Origin: Halorientalis sp. IM1011
Lineage (GTDB): Archaea; Halobacteriota; Halobacteria; Halobacteriales; Haloarculaceae
Assembly: GCF_001989615.1 (NCBI RefSeq)
Contig: NZ_CP019067.1
Span: forward strand, 3,317,614-3,381,613
Reading direction: 5' to 3'
Length of the DNA stretch: 64,000 nucleotides
The notes beneath the pieces are model-generated. The model ran no database searches. It was given only the letters and a program-made list of their open reading frames with translations, and had not been told where the DNA came from. Positions 20,590-28,517 of this stretch are shown here, in pieces. Position 1 is the stretch's first letter; every line of letters starts with the position of its first letter. Both the position numbers and the translations under genes were made by a program.

Positions 20590-20818
20590 TCGTAGGCACC
20601 TCTCTTTAGGGAAGCCAAAAGTAACTGTCGTGTTCCCGGCGTCCTCTGACAGGAATCTCGATACCACATTATACACTACGGATTTTGATTACAGCTGTAT
20701 AAGGGGAACTATTATCTGCGAGTGCATGGGCAGAAGTACGTGAGGAGAGGGGTGTGGCCACACTGTCGTGCGGTTGACAGAGAGGGTACGACGGTGGCCA
20801 CGCCGGAGATATCTAACC
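20590..20818. promoter_or_regulatory. divergent intergenic region, AT-rich patch
   Basis: This 229-base gap separates the GT75-like gene (minus) from the SDR gene (plus). It contains an unusually AT-rich stretch at about 20660-20715 (for example CATTATACAC and GCTGTATAAGGG) and, nearer the GT75-like gene, a TACTTTTGG element at -28 to -36 of that gene. Promoters for both directions probably lie here. No open frame in it looks real. Confidence 0.4.
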
Positions 20819-21559
20819 ATGCTCGAAAACCAGATCTGTGTGGTAACGGGTGCATCACGAGGTATCGGCCGCGGCATCGCCGAGGAGTTGGGACGTCACG
20901 GGGCGACCGTCGTCGTCAACTACCGGTCCTCGGAAGCGGCGGCACACGAGGTCGCCGACCGGATCGACGAGGCGGGTGGAGAGGCCGTCCCGTTACAGGC
21001 CGACGTTTCGGACCAGGACGAGGTCGACGCCATGGCCGAACGGGTCGGCGAACTGTACGGATCGGCCGACGTGCTGGTCAACAACGCGGGGATCACCATC
21101 GACAAGAAGTTCGAGAACATGACCAAGGAGGACTGGGAGACGGTGATGGACGTGAATCTCGGCGGCGTCTTCAACGCGACCAACGCCTTCTTCGAGGACA
21201 TCAAGGCCGCCGACGAGGGCAGACTCGTCAACATCTCGTCGGTCGTGGGCCAGCAAGGTAACTACGGCCAGGCCAACTACGCCGCGACGAAGTCCGGCCT
21301 GTTCGGCTTCACCCGGACGCTGGCGCTCGAACTCGCCTCCACCGGGTCGACCGCCAACTGCGTCGCCCCCGGATTCGTCGAGACCGACATGCTGGACGAC
21401 GTGCCCGAGCGCGTCCAGCAGAAGATTCTCGACCGGATCCCCCTGAATCGGTTCGCCACGGTCGACGACGTCGCCGGAATCGTCCGGTTTCTCGCCAGCG
21501 AGGACTCAGGCTACATGACCGGCCAGGTGATGGCCGTCAACGGCGGCATGGAGTGGTAA
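20819..21559 (+). CDS. 3-oxoacyl-CoA/ACP reductase (short-chain dehydrogenase)
   Basis: A 246-residue classical SDR. The cofactor motif TGASRGIGRG lies at about residues 9-18, NNAGI at about 85, and the catalytic set is Ser (ISSVVGQ), Tyr and Lys (YAATKSG, about residues 155-160). It ends in the tetramer-stabilising GQVMAVNGGMEW. Arg near the end of beta-2 (NYRSS) points to NADPH. It could act as FabG or as PhaB in polyhydroxyalkanoate synthesis. The carboxylase gene starts one base after its stop, which suggests a shared role in short acyl-CoA metabolism. ATG at 20819 starts the fold directly. Confidence 0.85.
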   Translation: MLENQICVVTGASRGIGRGIAEELGRHGATVVVNYRSSEAAAHEVADRIDEAGGEAVPLQADVSDQDEVDAMAERVGELYGSADVLVNNAGITIDKKFENMTKEDWETVMDVNLGGVFNATNAFFEDIKAADEGRLVNISSVVGQQGNYGQANYAATKSGLFGFTRTLALELASTGSTANCVAPGFVETDMLDDVPERVQQKILDRIPLNRFATVDDVAGIVRFLASEDSGYMTGQVMAVNGGMEW

Positions 21560-21560
21560 C

Positions 21561-23141
21561 ATGAGCCAACAGGAGGAAGAAGCGTCCGACCAGACCGAAC
21601 AGTCCCCGGTCGAGGAACTCCGCGAGCGCCGCCGCGAAGCCGAACTCGGCGGCGGGGAGGCACGCATCGAGCGCCAGCACGAGAAGGGAAAGATGACCGC
21701 GCGCGAGCGGGTCGACTACCTGCTCGACGACGACACCTTCCGCGAGGTCGACCCGTTCGTCGAACACCGCGCCCAGTCGTTCGGGATGGACGAGAAGACG
21801 TTCCCCGGCGACGCCGTGGTCACCGGCTACGGCGAGGTAAACGGCCGGAAACTCTTCGTCTTCGCCCACGACTTCACGGTGCTCGGCGGCTCGGTCGGCG
21901 AGGTCGTCGCCGACAAGATCTGCAAGGTGATGGACAAGGCCATCGAGAACGGCGTTCCCGTCGTCGGCCTGAACGACTCCGGCGGCGCGCGCATCCAGGA
22001 GGGCGTCGACTCGCTCGTGGGTTTCGCGAAGATCTTCAATCGCAACACGGAGGCCTCAGGCCTGATCCCGCAGATCTCGGCGATCATGGGGCCCTGTGCC
22101 GGCGGCGCGACCTACTCGCCCGCCCTGACCGACTTCACGTTCATGGTCGAGGACACCAGCCACATGTTCATCACCGGCCCGGACGTGATCGAGACGGTCA
22201 CTGGCGAGCAGGTCTCGAAGGCCGAACTCGGCGGCGCGAAGACTCACACCACCAAGTCGGGCGTCGCCCACTTCGCGGCGCGGTCGGAGGAGGAAGCGCT
22301 GGACGATATCCGCAAACTCCTCTCGTACCTGCCCCAGAACAACATGGCCGACCCGCCGCGGGTCCAGCCGTGGGACGATCCGACCAGGGAGTGCGACGAA
22401 CTCGTCGACATCGTCCCCGAGGAACCGCGCAAACCCTACGACATGAACGAGGTGATCGAGGGAATCGTCGACGAGGATTCCTTCTTCGAGGTCCACGACG
22501 GGTTCGCGCGCAACGTGGTCACGGGGTTCGCCCGACTCGACGGCCGCGTCGTCGGCGTCGTCGCCAACCAGCCCCGCGTCTCGGCCGGGACGCTCGACAT
22601 CGACGCCTCCGAGAAGGCCGCCCGCTTCGTCCGCTTCTGTGACTCGTTCAACGTCCCCATCACGACGCTGGTGGACGTGCCCGGGTTCATGCCCGGTACC
22701 GATCAGGAACACGACGGGATCATCCGCCGAGGTGCGAAACTGATCTACGCCTACGCCGAGGCGACCGTCCCGCTCATGTCGGTGGTCGTCCGGAAGGCCT
22801 ACGGCGGGGCCTACATCGTCATGTCATCGAAGTTCCTCGGGAGCGACGTGAACTACGCCTGGCCCGGCGCGGAGATGGCGGTGCTGGGCCCGCGTGGCGC
22901 AGTCAACATCCTCTACCGGAAGGAACTCGCCGCGGCCGACGACCCGGATGCCAGACGCCAGGAACTGATGGACGAGTTCCGCGAGGAGTTCGCCCACCCA
23001 TACGGTCCGGCCAAGCGGGGCTACCTCGACGACGTGATCGAGCCACAGAACACGCGCAAACGGCTGATCGACGACCTCGAACTGCTCGAACGCAAGCGCG
23101 AAGACACGCCGCCCAAAGACCACGGGAACATCCCGCTATGA
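21561..23141 (+). CDS. pccB: acyl-CoA carboxylase carboxyltransferase subunit (PccB/AccB-type)
   Basis: A 526-residue crotonase-fold carboxyltransferase with N and C halves, each about 240 residues. Oxyanion-hole segments are visible as NDSGGARIQEG and GPCAGGATY in the first half, and as VPGFMPGTDQE and KAYGGAYIVM in the second. It transfers CO2 from carboxybiotin to propionyl-CoA or acetyl-CoA. Haloarchaea use such an enzyme for propionyl-CoA in PHBV and methylaspartate-related metabolism. The next gene overlaps it by four bases and is the small subunit PccX. The biotin carboxylase subunit is not in this window. Confidence 0.9.
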   Translation: MSQQEEEASDQTEQSPVEELRERRREAELGGGEARIERQHEKGKMTARERVDYLLDDDTFREVDPFVEHRAQSFGMDEKTFPGDAVVTGYGEVNGRKLFVFAHDFTVLGGSVGEVVADKICKVMDKAIENGVPVVGLNDSGGARIQEGVDSLVGFAKIFNRNTEASGLIPQISAIMGPCAGGATYSPALTDFTFMVEDTSHMFITGPDVIETVTGEQVSKAELGGAKTHTTKSGVAHFAARSEEEALDDIRKLLSYLPQNNMADPPRVQPWDDPTRECDELVDIVPEEPRKPYDMNEVIEGIVDEDSFFEVHDGFARNVVTGFARLDGRVVGVVANQPRVSAGTLDIDASEKAARFVRFCDSFNVPITTLVDVPGFMPGTDQEHDGIIRRGAKLIYAYAEATVPLMSVVVRKAYGGAYIVMSSKFLGSDVNYAWPGAEMAVLGPRGAVNILYRKELAAADDPDARRQELMDEFREEFAHPYGPAKRGYLDDVIEPQNTRKRLIDDLELLERKREDTPPKDHGNIPL

Positions 23142-23455
23142 CCGCCGCGAGGCTCGACATGAAGGGGGACGACGAGATTCTGGAAATCGACCTGGACGAC
23201 TTGCTGCGGCGACTGGAGTTCGACGGTTCAGTGCCGACCGACCGCGAGGCAGCGGCCGTCGCGGCCGCCATCGCGACCCACTGGACCGACCGGGAACGCG
23301 CGGCCGCCGAAGCGACCGCCGGGGAGAGCAGTCCCGAGACGATCTCGGAGTGGACGCTCGCGGGGCGGTTCGAATCCAGCGGCGTTCGCTCGCGACGCCG
23401 GCCCCGGAACGTCGAGCGCGGCCGGGAGTGGCAGGCCGCCGCGCGGTCGCTGTGA
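23138..23455 (+). CDS. pccX: PccX-type small carboxylase subunit (acc operon protein)
   Basis: A 105-residue protein overlapping the PccB stop by ATGA. It has an acidic N-terminal helix (DEILEIDLDDLLRRLEF), a central AAAVAAAIATHW helix and a C-terminal WTLAGRF segment before an Arg-rich tail. This order resembles actinobacterial epsilon subunits and the haloarchaeal PccX, reported as a third subunit of propionyl-CoA carboxylase in Haloferax mediterranei. Its assignment rests on position and size plus that resemblance. It probably stabilises the carboxylase complex. Confidence 0.72.
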   Translation: MTAARLDMKGDDEILEIDLDDLLRRLEFDGSVPTDREAAAVAAAIATHWTDRERAAAEATAGESSPETISEWTLAGRFESSGVRSRRRPRNVERGREWQAAARSL

Positions 23456-23508
23456 GTCGTGGTCGATTCCGCATCGACTCCACCTGACTCGGGTTGCAAA
23501 CATTGATG

Positions 23509-23522
23509 TTAGGTGGGCCTAA
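23509..23522. promoter_or_regulatory. iron-regulator operator, siderophore ABC ATPase
   Basis: TTAGG-TGGG-CCTAA. It lies 11 bases before a short ATG frame at 23534 and 63 bases before the GTG of the ABC ATPase gene at 23586. The arms match the other four operators exactly and only the four central bases differ. Confidence 0.75.
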
Positions 23523-23533
23523 AACTTGTAGCA

Positions 23534-23596
23534 ATGAACGAGCCAGACGGTTGCGGACGCTCCGGCAGCGGCGGGGTGACCGGACGTGGGCGCTAA
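23534..23596 (+). CDS. possible 20-residue leader peptide upstream of the iron ABC ATPase
   Basis: An ATG 11 bases after the iron operator opens a frame of 20 codons (MNEPDGCGRSGSGGVTGRGR) ending TAA at 23596. It overlaps the start region of the ABC ATPase gene in a different frame (offset +1). Leaderless starts are common in haloarchaea, and this ATG is at the distance from the operator seen for the other iron genes, so it may be the first codon of the mRNA. It could be a coupling leader peptide or simply noncoding 5' sequence. A one-base error joining it to the ATPase frame is another possibility. Confidence 0.3.
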   Translation: MNEPDGCGRSGSGGVTGRGR

Positions 23597-24443
23597 CGCC
23601 GACACCGGTTCGGTGGAGCGGTCGCGGGAGACACGGACGGCCGGCCGCGAAACCGCCGAGGCGGACAGTCACCTGTTCGCGGAAGACCTGATCGTCGGGT
23701 ACGCGGGGACCGACGAACCGGTCGTGACCTGCGACCGGATCGACCTTCCACGTGGGGAGATCACGGCGCTGGTCGGCCCGAACGGCAGCGGGAAGAGTAC
23801 GCTCCTGAAGTCGCTCTCGAAACACCTCGAACCGTCGGACGGATCGGTCGTGCTCGACGGCGAGTCGATCCACACCTACGAGCAGAAGGAACTCGCCCGG
23901 GAACTGGGCTTTCTCTCACAGGAACACAACTCGCCCGAGAGCATCAGCGTCGAGGAACTGATCTACCACGGCCGGTACCCACATCGTGGCTTCTTCGAGG
24001 GTGTTTCGGAGGCGGACCGGGAGGCCGTCGAGCGAGCGATCGACCTGACCGGGATCGACCACCTGCGCGACGACCACGTCGGGAGCCTCAGTGGCGGACA
24101 GAAGCAACTGGTCTGGATCGCGATGGTCCTCGCACAGGAGACAGACGTGCTCCTGCTCGACGAACCGACGACGTTCCTCGATCTGCACCACCAGCTACAG
24201 GTCCTCGAAGTGGTGCGGTCACTGAACGAGCGAGAGGACGTGACCGTCGGCGTCGTCCTCCACGACATCGAACAGGCCGCTCGCTTCGCGGATTACGTGG
24301 TCGCCCTCGAAGACGGCGACGTCTACGACTGGGGGCCGCCCCGCGAGGTGATCACCGAGGAACTGCTCGCCGACGTGTTCAACGTCGACGCCGCCGTCAC
24401 GACCGACGCGGACGTCCGAATCAGCCCGAAAAAACCGCTCTGA
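23586..24443 (+). CDS. iron-siderophore/cobalamin-type ABC transporter ATPase
   Basis: A 285-residue ABC ATPase of the FepC/BtuD group. Walker A GPNGSGKSTLLK is at about residue 64, the signature LSGGQKQ at about 168, and Walker B is DVLLLDEPTTFLD. The N-terminal 35 residues before LFAEDLIVGY are a low-complexity, polar extension, and the exact start is uncertain: the GTG at 23586 is the longest option and another GTG is at 23613. With the permease and binding protein downstream it forms a type II importer for Fe3+-siderophores. The upstream iron operator supports iron over cobalamin. Confidence 0.85.
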   Translation: MGANADTGSVERSRETRTAGRETAEADSHLFAEDLIVGYAGTDEPVVTCDRIDLPRGEITALVGPNGSGKSTLLKSLSKHLEPSDGSVVLDGESIHTYEQKELARELGFLSQEHNSPESISVEELIYHGRYPHRGFFEGVSEADREAVERAIDLTGIDHLRDDHVGSLSGGQKQLVWIAMVLAQETDVLLLDEPTTFLDLHHQLQVLEVVRSLNEREDVTVGVVLHDIEQAARFADYVVALEDGDVYDWGPPREVITEELLADVFNVDAAVTTDADVRISPKKPL

Positions 24444-24479
24444 ACACTCCGCGCCGTATCGTAACTCCTATCCGTCTTT

Positions 24480-24493
24480 TTAGGCCATCCTAA
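24480..24493. promoter_or_regulatory. iron-regulator operator, siderophore ABC permease
   Basis: TTAGG-CCAT-CCTAA, four bases before the permease ATG at 24498. It would overlap the transcription start of a near-leaderless mRNA. A separate operator here means the permease can be transcribed independently of the ATPase gene. Confidence 0.8.
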
Positions 24494-24497
24494 ACAA

Positions 24498-25607
24498 ATG
24501 GAAACCTCCCAGCAGGTATCGTCGTCCGCCGGAACGCGAGAGCGGGACGGCTGGCTGACGCGGTCGCTCGTCGTCTTCTGTCTGTCCTGTCTCGCCGTGA
24601 CCGTCGTCGCGGGCCTGATCCAGGTACGCTACGGTTCCTACCCGATGACGTGGTCCGAGACGATCACTGCAGTGTTCGATCGAGACGTGTGGCGCGATCC
24701 GGCGGTCTGGAACGCCTTTCTGTTCGACGGTGACCTCCCCCAGCTCGATCCCCGGAGTCTGGTGGTCTGGACCATTCGGATGCCTCGGGTGGTCGTCGCA
24801 ATCCTCGCGGGCGCGGCGCTGGCCGTCTCGGGGGCCATCTTCCAGGCCGTGACGCGGAACGAACTCGCCAGTCCGTTCGTGCTGGGCGTGAGTTCCGGCG
24901 CGGGCTTCGCCGTCCTCGCGACACTCGTCGTCTTCAGCAGTCTCACGCCCTTCCTCCCCTTCGTGGCCGCGCTCGGCGGTGCGACGGCCTTCCTGATCGT
25001 CTACGCCATCGCCTGGAAGGGAGGCACGAGCCCGCTCAGACTCGTGCTGGCGGGAGTCATCGTGAACATGGTCTTTCACTCGCTCCAGCGGGGGCTATAC
25101 TTCTTCGCGGACGACATCGGCACCGTCCAGACCGCCATGGCGTGGGTAACCGGCTCGCTCACCGGTGTCGGGTGGGAGCAGGTCCGGATCGCGCTGGTCC
25201 CGACCGTGATCTCGATCGCACTGGCGCTGATCGCTGCCCGACAGTTGAACGTCCTGTTGCTCGGGGAGACGACGGCGCGGTCGCTGGGAATGCGCGTCGA
25301 GCGCGTCCGGCTCATCCTGTCCGGGGTGGGCATCCTCGCCGCCAGCGCCGCCATCGCGGTGGCCGGCGTCGTCGGATTCTTCGGCCTCGTCATCCCCCAC
25401 ATCGTCCGCAACGTCGTCGGCACCGACTACCGGCAGTTGATGGTCGGCTGTCTGTTCGCCGGGCCGGCCCTGATGGTCGCGGCCGACGTGGGCGCGCGCC
25501 TGGCTCTCCAGCCGGCACAGATCCCCGTCGGCGTCGTCACTGGCCTGCTCGGTGGCCCCTACTTCCTCTATCTGATGCGGAAACAGGACTCGATGGGCGA
25601 ACTCTGA
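24498..25607 (+). CDS. iron-siderophore ABC transporter permease (FecCD family)
   Basis: A 369-residue protein with about ten membrane segments. The FecCD core has RMPRVVVAILAGAALAVSG near residue 95, GVSSGAGFAVLA, and the cytoplasmic coupling region GLVIPHIVRNVVG near residue 300, then a C-terminal GVVTGLLGGPYFLYLM. These are all standard for BtuC/FepD proteins. A single permease gene implies a homodimer in the membrane. The ATG at 24498 follows its own iron operator by four bases. Confidence 0.9.
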   Translation: METSQQVSSSAGTRERDGWLTRSLVVFCLSCLAVTVVAGLIQVRYGSYPMTWSETITAVFDRDVWRDPAVWNAFLFDGDLPQLDPRSLVVWTIRMPRVVVAILAGAALAVSGAIFQAVTRNELASPFVLGVSSGAGFAVLATLVVFSSLTPFLPFVAALGGATAFLIVYAIAWKGGTSPLRLVLAGVIVNMVFHSLQRGLYFFADDIGTVQTAMAWVTGSLTGVGWEQVRIALVPTVISIALALIAARQLNVLLLGETTARSLGMRVERVRLILSGVGILAASAAIAVAGVVGFFGLVIPHIVRNVVGTDYRQLMVGCLFAGPALMVAADVGARLALQPAQIPVGVVTGLLGGPYFLYLMRKQDSMGEL

Positions 25608-25634
25608 TCGACGATCCGAAGCGGTTATGTGTTT

Positions 25635-25648
25635 TTAGGCCAGCCTAA
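25635..25648. promoter_or_regulatory. iron-regulator operator, siderophore-binding protein
   Basis: TTAGG-CCAG-CCTAA, with the arms extending to TTTTTAGG and CCTAAAAA (20 bases in all, 25632-25651). The ATG of the binding protein follows at 25653. A GGTTATGTG element at 25623-25630 sits where a TATA box is expected. Confidence 0.82.
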
Positions 25649-25652
25649 AAAT

Positions 25653-26768
25653 ATGGGGCGCAACACGCAACCGAGGCGGACAGTGTTGAAGACGGGTGCA
25701 GCCATGGCTGCGGGCGGGATGCTCGCGGGGTGCACCGGGTTCGGCGGCGGAGAAGACGGCGAGACCGATCCGTACACGGTCTCGATCGAACCGATGGGTG
25801 AAGTCGAGTTCGACGGCGTCCCCGAGACCTGGGTCGCCAACAACGGGGGGTGGGCGGACATGGGCGTCGCGCTCGGCGTCCAGCCCCCGGAGGGGGTGTA
25901 CCTGACCTCGCGGTACCACACGCAGTACTACGACGAGATTCCGGACGTGAGCGTCGACAAGAGCAGTATGACCACACTCTGGGGCGGCGAACTCGGACAG
26001 GAGCAGTTCCTGTCGCTCGGCGAGGACGCCGACGTGTTCGTCATGGACCCGAACTTCATCATCAGTCGGAGCGACAACTGGGACCAGGAGGCGATCGACG
26101 AGGTGAAATCGACCGGCACCCCCTTCTTCGGGAACAGCATCTTCTCGCGGGCGTACGATTTCCACGAGGACTACCGGTACTACACGCTTTACGAGGCCTT
26201 CGAGAAGCTCTCGCAGGTGTTCCAGCGCCAGGACCGCTACGAGGAGTTCGCGTCCCTCCACGAGGAGTTCCAGTCCGAGGTCGACGGCGTCGTCCCGGCC
26301 GAGAGCGAGCGGCCGTCGGTCGCCATCGTGTGGCCCCAGCCGGTGGACGAGCCCGAGCAGTTCTCCCCGTACCTGATCGGCGAGGGGACGAGCTTCAAGC
26401 AGTGGCGCGACCTCGGGGTCGAGGACGCGTTCGCCAACACCGACGTCAAGGACTTCCACGAGAACCGCGGCCGCATCGACTACGAGACCCTGCTGAAGGT
26501 CGACCCCGACGTGCTCTTGCTCCGCGGGAACGAGGCCAAGACGGCCGCTGAGTTCCAGGACACGGTGGTCTCGTTCATGGAGAACCACGACACGGCGAGT
26601 CAGCTGACGGCGGTCGAGAACGGCGACGTCTACCGCGGTGGCACGCTCTACCAGGGCCCGATCACGAACATGGTGCTGACCGAACGCGCCGCACAGCAAC
26701 TCTACGGCGTGGATCGCGAGCTGTTCGACCGCCAGGCCGTGAGCGACGTCGTCAACGGAAACTTCTGA
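25653..26768 (+). CDS. siderophore-type substrate-binding lipoprotein
   Basis: A 371-residue exported protein. The N-terminus has a twin-arginine-like RRTVLKTG signal and a lipobox (MLAGCTG, Cys near residue 28). The mature protein resembles type III (BtuF/FhuD/FepB) binding proteins: an EFDGVPETWVANNGGWADM start, a long helix linking two lobes, and a late LLRGNEAKTAAEF. It captures a ferric chelate outside the membrane and delivers it to the upstream permease. I chose ATG 25653, eight codons inside the longest frame, because the operator occupies the bases before it. Confidence 0.85.
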   Translation: MGRNTQPRRTVLKTGAAMAAGGMLAGCTGFGGGEDGETDPYTVSIEPMGEVEFDGVPETWVANNGGWADMGVALGVQPPEGVYLTSRYHTQYYDEIPDVSVDKSSMTTLWGGELGQEQFLSLGEDADVFVMDPNFIISRSDNWDQEAIDEVKSTGTPFFGNSIFSRAYDFHEDYRYYTLYEAFEKLSQVFQRQDRYEEFASLHEEFQSEVDGVVPAESERPSVAIVWPQPVDEPEQFSPYLIGEGTSFKQWRDLGVEDAFANTDVKDFHENRGRIDYETLLKVDPDVLLLRGNEAKTAAEFQDTVVSFMENHDTASQLTAVENGDVYRGGTLYQGPITNMVLTERAAQQLYGVDRELFDRQAVSDVVNGNF

Positions 26769-26861
26769 GCTGACGGCCGGGCGCTGATCGTCCTCCAGGG
26801 GGCTCGAAGCCAGCGAATATCGCGGAAGCATCGGGGTTTACGTTACCGCCCGTCGCAGTGT

Positions 26862-26869
26862 GAGGTGAT
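26862..26869 (+). promoter_or_regulatory. strong Shine-Dalgarno directly before the thiolase ATG
   Basis: GAGGTGAT is an eight-base match to the anti-Shine-Dalgarno at the 16S 3' end of this same window (ATCACCTCC). It ends at the base before the ATG at 26870, closer than usual. A TATA-like GTTTACGTTA lies at 26834-26843. Such long matches are uncommon among the leaderless-type starts of this window. Confidence 0.5.
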
Positions 26870-28024
26870 ATGGACAGGGAGGTTGCCATCATCGGCGGGT
26901 CGATGACCAAGTTCGGCCAGCGAGACGCCTGGATACGCGAGTTGCTGGCGGAGGCTGGTGAGGCGTGTCTGGACGACGCTGGCGTCGAACCCGACGCCGT
27001 CGACCACGTTTACGTGTCGAACATGGCGAGCGGGGAGTTCGAGGGACAGACGGGGATCATGAACGCGCTGGCCCACGACCTGGGCCTCATGCCGGCCTAT
27101 AGCCAGCGCGTCGACCAGACGAGTTCCAGCGGCGGGGCCGGAATGTACGCCGCCTGGCAGTCGATCAAGTCCGGAGCCAGCGATATGACCCTGCTCGTCG
27201 GTGGGGAGAAGATGACCCACAAGGGCACCGGCGGCGCGACGGACATCATCGCCTCCATCACCCACCCCGCCGAGTACAAACACGGCGTCACCCTCCCGTC
27301 CTTCGCCGGGATGACGGCGCGACACTATCTCGAACGGTTCGACGCACCACGGGACAGTCTCGCCAAAGTCGCCGTCAAGAACCACGAGAACGGCACCCGC
27401 AACCCGAAGGCCCAGTTCCAGAAGGAGATAACGGAAGAAGATGCGCTGGAGAGCCCGATCATCGCCGATCCGCTCCGGCTGTACGACTTCTGTCCGATCA
27501 CGGACGGGAGTTCGGCGCTCATGTTCTGCCCCGTCGAGGTGGCCGAGGAGTACGCCGACGAGTACGTCGTGGTGTCGGGCATCGGCGGCGCGACGGACAC
27601 CCACGTCGTCCACGAGCGCGACGATCCGACGACGATGGGCGGCGTCGTGGAGTCGGGCGCAGAGGCCTACGAGATGGCCGGAATCGGACCCGAGGACCTC
27701 GACGTGGCCGAACTGCACGACATGTTCACGATTCTCGAGTTCCTCCAGATGGAGGGGCTGGACATCGCCGAGAAGGGCGAGGCCTGGAAGATGGTCGAGG
27801 AGGGTCGCACCGAGATCGACGCCGAACTGCCGATCAACACCTCCGGCGGGCTGAAGTCGAAGGGCCACCCGCTGGGGGCCAGCGGTGTCGCACAGGGCTA
27901 CGAGATCTACGAGCAACTGGTCGGTGAGGCCGGCGACCGGCAGGTCGACGCCGAGACGGGGCTGGCCTGCAACGTCGGCGGCTTCGGGAACTGCGTCATC
28001 ACCACGATCATGGAGGCACGATAA
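26870..28024 (+). CDS. SCP2-type thiolase family protein with Ser in place of the nucleophilic Cys
   Basis: A 384-residue thiolase-fold protein. Where thiolases carry the Cys nucleophile (usually a CASG motif), this has T84-S85-S86-S87-G88. The late motifs are present: GGLKSKGHPLGASG (His of GHP) and NVGGFGNCVIT (second catalytic Cys). The DUF35 gene overlaps the stop by one base. That pair is typical of archaeal acetoacetyl-CoA thiolase complexes feeding HMG-CoA synthase and the mevalonate route, but no HMG-CoA synthase is here. Without the nucleophilic Cys, condensation by the usual covalent route is doubtful. A different acyl-CoA reaction, or a scaffold role, is possible. Confidence 0.82.
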   Translation: MDREVAIIGGSMTKFGQRDAWIRELLAEAGEACLDDAGVEPDAVDHVYVSNMASGEFEGQTGIMNALAHDLGLMPAYSQRVDQTSSSGGAGMYAAWQSIKSGASDMTLLVGGEKMTHKGTGGATDIIASITHPAEYKHGVTLPSFAGMTARHYLERFDAPRDSLAKVAVKNHENGTRNPKAQFQKEITEEDALESPIIADPLRLYDFCPITDGSSALMFCPVEVAEEYADEYVVVSGIGGATDTHVVHERDDPTTMGGVVESGAEAYEMAGIGPEDLDVAELHDMFTILEFLQMEGLDIAEKGEAWKMVEEGRTEIDAELPINTSGGLKSKGHPLGASGVAQGYEIYEQLVGEAGDRQVDAETGLACNVGGFGNCVITTIMEAR

Positions 28025-28395
28025 TGTCGATGGACGCCATCCGCTGTCCGAACGGTCACGTGAAGTACCCCACGCACCCACGCTGTCCGGAGTGTGGCGA
28101 GAAACCCGCCGAAACTATCGACCTGAGCGAGCGCACGGGAGAGGTCGTCACGTGGACGAAGAGCACGGCAACGCCGCCCGGCGTTCGCGAGCCGAACGTG
28201 CTCGCGTTCGTCGAGTTCGAGGTGGACGGCACGTCGGTGCGGGCCCTCGGGCAGGTCGCGGACAACGCCGACGTGGAGACCGGCGACGAGGTCGAACCGG
28301 TCTACGTCGAGGAGTTGCGCGAACCCGGTGTCGGACTCAAGCCGGCGGATGCGGATCAGGAGTGGGGCGGGTACCGATTCGAACTCTCCCAGTGA
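28024..28395 (+). CDS. DUF35 (rubredoxin-like zinc plus OB-fold) partner of thiolase
   Basis: A 123-residue protein of the Zn-ribbon/OB-fold acyl-CoA-associated family. The zinc site is C8 with CPEC (CPNGHVKYPTHPRCPECG, quoted in part). The OB-fold follows with AFVEFEVDGTSVRALGQV and a GDEVEPVYVEE strand. In archaea these proteins bridge thiolase and HMG-CoA synthase and pass the acyl-CoA between them. Its start shares the last base of the thiolase stop codon, so the two are co-translated. Confidence 0.85.
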   Translation: MSMDAIRCPNGHVKYPTHPRCPECGEKPAETIDLSERTGEVVTWTKSTATPPGVREPNVLAFVEFEVDGTSVRALGQVADNADVETGDEVEPVYVEELREPGVGLKPADADQEWGGYRFELSQ

Positions 28396-28515
28396 GGACC
28401 CTGTCCGAACCGAGAGTTCGTATCGGAGGTTTCAGCTTTCTCAGTGAGGGCTCCGCCCGAACCGAAAGCTGAAACCGAAGATTCCGACTGTCCCAGTAGA
28501 AGCGAAGACCGCGAT
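28390..28515. repeat. imperfect tandem repeat, period about 51 bases
   Basis: After the DUF35 stop, two related units (CAGTGAGGACCCTGTCCGAA at 28390 and CAGTGAGGGCTCCGCCCGAA at 28442) are followed by a partial third (CAGTAGAAGCGAAGACC near 28494). The first copy includes the end of the coding sequence. It looks like recent local duplication. No function can be assigned. Confidence 0.45.
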
Positions 28516-28517
28516 TT

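Noticed and set aside
19345..20595. 416-codon plus-strand frame opposite the GT75-like gene
   Set aside because: It has the valine/leucine/glycine-heavy composition typical of antisense frames, and the minus strand has a recognisable protein with the FIDDD motif.
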